Positions 8,101-10,303 of a stretch of DNA of 10,303 nucleotides are shown one piece after another. Each line of letters begins with the position of its first letter. Position 1 is the stretch's first letter. The DNA lies in the NCBI GenBank assembly GCA_913062735.1, contig CAJXWI010000047.1, positions 1 through 10,303 of the forward strand, written 5' to 3'. Below the pieces are notes generated by a model. It made no database searches, was not told where the DNA came from, and saw only the letters and a program-made list of their open reading frames with translations. The stretch is from an uncultured Arcobacter sp. GTDB taxonomy: Bacteria; Campylobacterota; Campylobacteria; Campylobacterales; Arcobacteraceae. Both the position numbers and the translations under genes were made by a program.

Positions 8101-8368
8101 CGATATAAACAAGTGTATTATTTCTTTTAAGTTTATAACTTAGTTCATCTATAATTTCAAAACCAATATCATGCAATAAAGGGCTAATAGAAGATAAGAA
8201 TATTTGCTCTAAGGAGAAAATCTTAAGAGATTTAAAATCATTCTTCGAAGATATACTTGAAACAACTTTTTCTTTTATAAGTCTATGATATATTTCTTCT
8301 TCTATTTCCAAGTCGTTCTCATTTAGTATTTGGGAACATATAACATCTAGTTCATCGTATTTATTCAT
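5183..8368 (-). CDS. NAD-specific glutamate dehydrogenase, large-subunit class (Bac_GDH family)
   Basis: This cytoplasmic enzyme would oxidise L-glutamate with NAD+ to 2-oxoglutarate, ammonium and NADH, feeding amino-acid carbon into the TCA cycle. The catalytic core is unmistakable: SRGGLRWSERHEDYREEV (281-298), IIPDGSKGGFV (312-322) with K318 in the position of the conserved catalytic-region lysine, VVAADKGTAAMSD (374-386), DAFASGGSNGYGHKELGITARG (401-422), GIGSLNGDVFGNGM (447-460), LLFNGGVGTYVKAS (558-571) and CEGGNLGFTQRARIEYAL (599-616). AIDNAGGVDTSDREVN (625-640) closes the conserved block, and a helical C-terminal region of about 400 residues follows. At 1061 residues it is much shorter than the roughly 1600-residue GDH-180 enzymes of Pseudomonas and Streptomyces. 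The difference is mainly N-terminal: only about 280 residues precede the core. I see no frameshift. The ATG has AGAAGGA 6 nt upstream. The chromate-type transporter is divergent across 198 bp. Confidence 0.95.
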   Translation of the reverse strand: MNKYDELDVICSQILNENDLEIEEEIYHRLIKEKVVSSISSKNDFKSLKIFSLEQIFLSSISPLLHDIGFEIIDELSYKLKRNNTLVYIARFNFNLENPNIVKKSQKNIENIITNSLLDESIINSKVFSLVYKENFSMQKIKLIRALIEYLSQTLSNITYQSILLTLTSHSHITKLFIDYFIMKFDPKEKSKEPQLKNINLEIDAEIKLIPQIMDDKILKLTLSFLQCLLRTNYFFNEETIAFKIDTKRYGENLKGLQPNLENYIYHNDFYGLHLRMSKVSRGGLRWSERHEDYREEVKSLMITQDAKNSIIIPDGSKGGFVINSKKEVTKEYFEKIYSLYINANLDLVDNRIDNKIIRDERIVAYDDDDPYFVVAADKGTAAMSDVANAISLKRHYWLGDAFASGGSNGYGHKELGITARGSLMSTKRFFIEEGINIDIDEISLVGIGSLNGDVFGNGMIESKSFRLLGAISQKEIFIDPNPDLEKAYEERRRLFFAKKSSWSNYNKKLISTGGGVFLRSDKEIILSKEIKKLLNISKKALSGEELAKKLLCLQVDLLFNGGVGTYVKASDENSLDIGDKENEALRIDASELKARVVCEGGNLGFTQRARIEYALQGGRINLDAIDNAGGVDTSDREVNLKILLNAVVAQDIIPKEEVKTILDSLTQNIVSYVLKSSYKQALAISIDEHFSRRYLSDFIKVIEVLENKVESFNRRAFHIPKNENIKEVLDENSSLVRPILGSLLSYAKIFIKKILMDSSLIDEKYFNKFLYSYFPHSFVGAYEKDINNHPLKREIIATKMADFVINSQGATFVSDYARLGHEKFLMKIKAYIIVNELFDVENIREKIENNDYKLSALEQYRLINKVEYSLYVSTRWMVKYLKNNQLDASHILDHKKELFVLLKEVHKGTIKNIIDKENDFNLFYSVIEYLRFIPAAINIKENSVHSFKDVIVIFYSLIHEFKILEIIFALNRINLSKKSDAAIRHQMLQFIEYIVLHYTSKILDFKRLNEEPELAFSSFMINDESSFNKVKSYLESFMNKEEKDLKEISITVNQLMVSLL

Positions 8369-8374
8369 AATAAA

Positions 8375-8381
8375 TCCTTCT
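8375..8381 (-). promoter_or_regulatory. Ribosome binding site of the glutamate dehydrogenase
   Basis: On the minus strand this reads AGAAGGA, 6 nt before the ATG at 8368, a strong site that supports the chosen start and therefore the short N-terminus. Confidence 0.75.
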
Positions 8382-8394
8382 GATCATATGTGTT

Positions 8395-8400
8395 ATTATC
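8395..8400 (-). promoter_or_regulatory. Candidate -10 box of the glutamate dehydrogenase promoter
   Basis: On the minus strand GATAAT matches the -10 consensus at five of six positions, and a start near 8388 would leave a leader of about 20 nt containing AGAAGGA. No good -35 is present. The -35 zone is instead occupied by the inverted repeat at 8408-8425. Confidence 0.35.
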
Positions 8401-8407
8401 TTCCAAG

Positions 8408-8425
8408 AAGTATTAAAACATACTT
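8408..8425. promoter_or_regulatory. Inverted repeat AAGTAT-N6-ATACTT, candidate operator
   Basis: A perfect 6-bp dyad with a 6-bp spacer sits 7 bp upstream of the proposed dehydrogenase -10, covering the -35 region. The geometry suits a dimeric helix-turn-helix regulator. Chance is possible in A/T-rich DNA. Confidence 0.35.
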
Positions 8426-8437
8426 ATTAAAATAATG

Positions 8438-8469
8438 TAAGCTATTTTTTAATGATTTTATTTAGCTTA
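8438..8469. repeat. Inverted repeat TAAGCTA-N18-TAGCTTA
   Basis: Two perfect 7-bp arms flank an 18-bp T-rich centre in the middle of the divergent spacer. The arms share the TAAG/CTTA ends of the two palindromes just to the right. Function unknown. Confidence 0.35.
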
Positions 8470-8479
8470 AGGTAAAAAT

Positions 8480-8501
8480 TAAGATCTTATTAAGTACTTA
8501 A
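8480..8501. promoter_or_regulatory. Tandem palindromes TAAGATCTTA and TTAAGTACTTAA, candidate operator
   Basis: TAAGATCTTA (8480-8489) and TTAAGTACTTAA (8490-8501) are both perfect palindromes of the form TAAG-NN-CTTA. Their centres are 11 bp apart, about one helical turn, so two protein dimers could sit on the same face of the DNA. They lie 16 bp upstream of the proposed transporter -35. The binding protein is unknown. Confidence 0.4.
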
Positions 8502-8517
8502 TGTAAACCATCTGTAA

Positions 8518-8546
8518 TTAAACAAAGGTACAATCCGAATTATAAA
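8518..8546 (+). promoter_or_regulatory. Candidate promoter of the chromate-type transporter
   Basis: TTAAAC (8518-8523) and TATAAA (8541-8546) are 17 bp apart, a moderate match to a vegetative promoter. The start would lie near 8552-8553, leaving a leader of only about 14 nt that includes most of the ribosome site TAAGG (8556-8560). Confidence 0.35.
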
Positions 8547-8555
8547 ATGATTAAG

Positions 8556-8560
8556 TAAGG
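8556..8560 (+). promoter_or_regulatory. Ribosome binding site selecting a GTG start
   Basis: TAAGG lies 6 nt before GTG at 8567. An ATG at 8565 is followed at once by TGA, so the GTG is the only workable nearby start in the transporter frame. Confidence 0.6.
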
Positions 8561-8566
8561 TGTCAT

Positions 8567-9712
8567 GTGAATAATATAATTAATATATTTTACAGGTTTT
8601 TTTTTCTTGGATTAATAAGTTTTGGTGGTCCAATAGTACATTTAGCCTATTTTAGAAAAACATTTGTTGAAAAACTAAAATGGCTTAAAGAAGAGGATTA
8701 TTCCAAGTTTGTTGCTTTAAGTCATTTTCTTCCAGGTCCTAGTTCATCACAAGTAGGTTTTTGTATTGGTTTGGAAAAAGGTGGTTTATTGGGCGGTATT
8801 ACTGCTTTTATAGCCTTTACTTTTCCTTCTTTTATTTTACTTTATATACTTGCCCTATTCAATATTTCTCAAAATGAAAATATCCTTATTGCTAATATAA
8901 TTACTGGGCTTAAATTATTTGCTTTAGTCATTGTACTTGACGCAATTATTACAATGTTTAAAAACTTTTGTAAAAATAAAACAACACAATTTATTTTTAT
9001 ACTTTCAACACTTGTATTGATTGCTTTTAGCTCTTTATACGTACAACTCATTGTTTTAATAACAGCAGCTATACTAAGCAGTATTTTTTTAAAAGAAAGA
9101 GAAAAAGAACAAACACTTGCTAGAAAAAAGATTAATAGTCTTCCTTTTATTCTCTTTTTAATGTTCTTTTTCATTCTTCCTTTTTTTACTTATTTAAACA
9201 ATGAGATAAAACTTTTTAGTGATTTTTTTTCTGCTGGTTCTATGGTATTTGGTGGAGGACATGTTGTACTTCCTTTATTAAAAGAACACCTTTCTCATGT
9301 TATTAGCGATGAAAACTTTTTACTTGCTTACTCTTTCTCACAAGCCATACCAGGGCCTATGTTTAGTATTGCTTCTTATTTAGGGGCTAATTATTTTAAA
9401 GAGTCTGCTTTTTTAGGATCACTTCTTGCAACACTTGCAATTTTTTTACCTGGTTTTTTACTGATACTTACATTTAAAGAAAGTTTTCAAAGCATCTCCA
9501 AACAAAAGAATATTTTAAATGCAATAGCAGGAATAAATGCAGCAGTTGTTAGTTTATTAACTGCTCTTATGATTACTACGGTTTATCCAAGTGCAGTACA
9601 TTCAAGTAGCGATTTAATACAAGCCTTATTAGGACTTATTGTTTTAAGAGTCTTTAAAATTCCAATACTTTACATGATAGGTTTATTTATATTATTCGCT
9701 GTATTTTTTTAA
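8567..9712 (+). CDS. chrA: Chromate transporter, CHR family, two-half (long) form
   Basis: This is an integral inner-membrane protein of 381 residues, typical for long-form CHR transporters, made of two homologous halves. The first half carries SFGGPIVHL (18-26), then a WLKEEDYSKFVALSHFLPGP segment with PGPSSSQ at 56-62. The second half repeats the pattern with MVFGGGHVVLPLL (226-238) and SQAIPGPMFS (258-267). Many hydrophobic segments alternate with short loops, and a charged linker at about 175-190 separates the halves. Characterised members export chromate and give resistance, possibly with sulfate as a physiological counter-substrate; many uncharacterised homologs exist, so the true substrate here is not certain. 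It starts at GTG with TAAGG 6 nt upstream. No chrB-like regulator gene is adjacent. The gene is divergent from the glutamate dehydrogenase, with several dyads in the spacer, and runs tail-to-tail with the edge kinase across 35 bp. Confidence 0.93.
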   Translation: MNNIINIFYRFFFLGLISFGGPIVHLAYFRKTFVEKLKWLKEEDYSKFVALSHFLPGPSSSQVGFCIGLEKGGLLGGITAFIAFTFPSFILLYILALFNISQNENILIANIITGLKLFALVIVLDAIITMFKNFCKNKTTQFIFILSTLVLIAFSSLYVQLIVLITAAILSSIFLKEREKEQTLARKKINSLPFILFLMFFFILPFFTYLNNEIKLFSDFFSAGSMVFGGGHVVLPLLKEHLSHVISDENFLLAYSFSQAIPGPMFSIASYLGANYFKESAFLGSLLATLAIFLPGFLLILTFKESFQSISKQKNILNAIAGINAAVVSLLTALMITTVYPSAVHSSSDLIQALLGLIVLRVFKIPILYMIGLFILFAVFF

Positions 9713-9747
9713 AATATACTTACAAATAATATTAAAAGCCTACAAGC

Positions 9748-10303
9748 TTACGATGAAAGTGATAAAGGAACCAAAACACAGAATTGCGCACCTTTTTCTT
9801 TTTTTGAATAAGAGAGTTTTCCTAAAATACTTTCTTCTATAATTTTTTTAGACATATATAAGCCTATTCCCAAGCCATTTTCTTTTGTTGAAAAGTAAGG
9901 TTCAAAGATTTTTTTTGCAATATTTGGATCAACCCCTCCTGCATTGTCTTCTATCAAAACAAGTATATTATTGCCCTCTTTTTTTATATTTATATTAATA
10001 ATTGCATTCTTAACTTGTTTTTTTGAAAAAGCATCTTTTGCGTTGTTTAATAAATTAAAAATCACATGTGATAATTCACCCTTGTAATTTCGTAATAAAT
10101 GATTTTCATCGTAAGTAACTTCAAGCGTAATAGAAAAAAACGTAAAACTGTCTTGAATCAAAGAAATAACACGATGTATTTCATCTACAATAAAAAAGGA
10201 TTCTTTCTCTTTTTTTAAACTAAGAAAATTAGAAAAATCGCTAATCGTATTTGACATAAATCGTAATTGATTCGAAGCTTCGTCTGTTTTGTTCTCTAAG
10301 TAC
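9748..10303 (-). CDS. Sensor histidine kinase, C-terminal part (truncated by window edge)
   Basis: Only the end of this kinase is in the window. An ATG at 10257 looks like a start, but the same frame is open without a stop to the edge and reads YLENKTDEASNQLRFM just before it. That is the end of the dimerisation helix pair that normally follows the phospho-acceptor histidine, so the gene continues past 10303 and the H-box lies outside. About 185 residues are visible. The ATP-binding domain is intact: N-box FNLLNNAKDAF, G1 box EDNAGGVD, F-box IFEPYFST, and G2 box GLGIGLYMSKKIIEE, ending with GAQFCVLVPL. The run FMSNTISDFSNFL is typical of the many two-component kinases of Arcobacter-like bacteria. 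The sensor part and partner regulator cannot be seen. The 35-bp convergent gap to the transporter shows no clear terminator. Confidence 0.88.
   Translation of the reverse strand, partial: YLENKTDEASNQLRFMSNTISDFSNFLSLKKEKESFFIVDEIHRVISLIQDSFTFFSITLEVTYDENHLLRNYKGELSHVIFNLLNNAKDAFSKKQVKNAIININIKKEGNNILVLIEDNAGGVDPNIAKKIFEPYFSTKENGLGIGLYMSKKIIEESILGKLSYSKKEKGAQFCVLVPLSLSS

Noticed and set aside
5094..8368. Dehydrogenase, triple-Cache kinase and reductase as one minus-strand operon with a joint new function
   Set aside because: Gaps are 89 and 100 bp and each downstream gene has its own good -10 box and ribosome site, so co-transcription is not needed. Same-strand order alone is not evidence of a system.
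8869..9174. Minus-strand 101-codon open frame inside the transporter gene
   Set aside because: It is antisense to a well-supported CHR transporter and its Lys/Ile/Ser/Leu-rich content mirrors the coding strand; no independent support.
1..10303. Defence island, prophage, CRISPR array or toxin-antitoxin pair
   Set aside because: All long genes belong to recognisable metabolic, transport or regulatory families. There are no spaced direct repeats, integrase or transposase genes, or nuclease motifs, and no change in composition marking an inserted block.

Overview
The window is AT-rich throughout and densely coded. Short A/T-rich spacers separate genes with good Shine-Dalgarno sites, and several promoters show clear TATAAT boxes. 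Base composition, protein style (two-component kinases, a long-form NAD-glutamate dehydrogenase, Lys/Ile/Asn-rich proteins) and the kinase at the right edge suggest a Campylobacterota bacterium, most likely Arcobacter-like. That assignment is inference; there is no rRNA or marker gene to settle it. I see no tRNA, rRNA, CRISPR array, insertion sequence or phage gene.

Layout, left to right. (1) A 75-codon minus-strand gene of unknown function (87-314). (2) A plus-strand AraC-family regulator with an AraC_N sensor domain (513-1397), ending 8 bp from a convergent minus-strand YqhD-type aldehyde reductase (1406-2542). This resembles the YqhC/YqhD regulator-enzyme pair of E. coli. (3) A membrane histidine kinase with what look like three tandem Cache sensor modules (2643-5093, minus). 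Its true start is an ATG 45 bp inside the longest open frame. (4) A 1061-residue catabolic NAD-glutamate dehydrogenase (5183-8368, minus). (5) A divergently transcribed two-half chromate (CHR family) transporter (8567-9712, plus). (6) The C-terminal part of a second histidine kinase (9748 to the right edge, minus), cut by the window end.

The reductase, triple-Cache kinase and dehydrogenase all lie on the minus strand, but each has its own promoter-like sequence and ribosome binding site, so they are probably separate units rather than a tight operon. Functionally the window combines aldehyde detoxification, glutamate catabolism (2-oxoglutarate, ammonium and NADH), anion transport and extracellular small-molecule sensing. 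Neither kinase has a response regulator in the window.

I do not see a convincing undescribed multi-gene system. The items most worth a second look are the four inverted repeats in the 198-bp spacer between the dehydrogenase and the transporter, the triple-Cache sensor, and the reductase promoter with a direct repeat placed where an AraC-type activator could bind. No gene-free stretch exceeds 300 bases; the two longest are 315-512 and 8369-8566.
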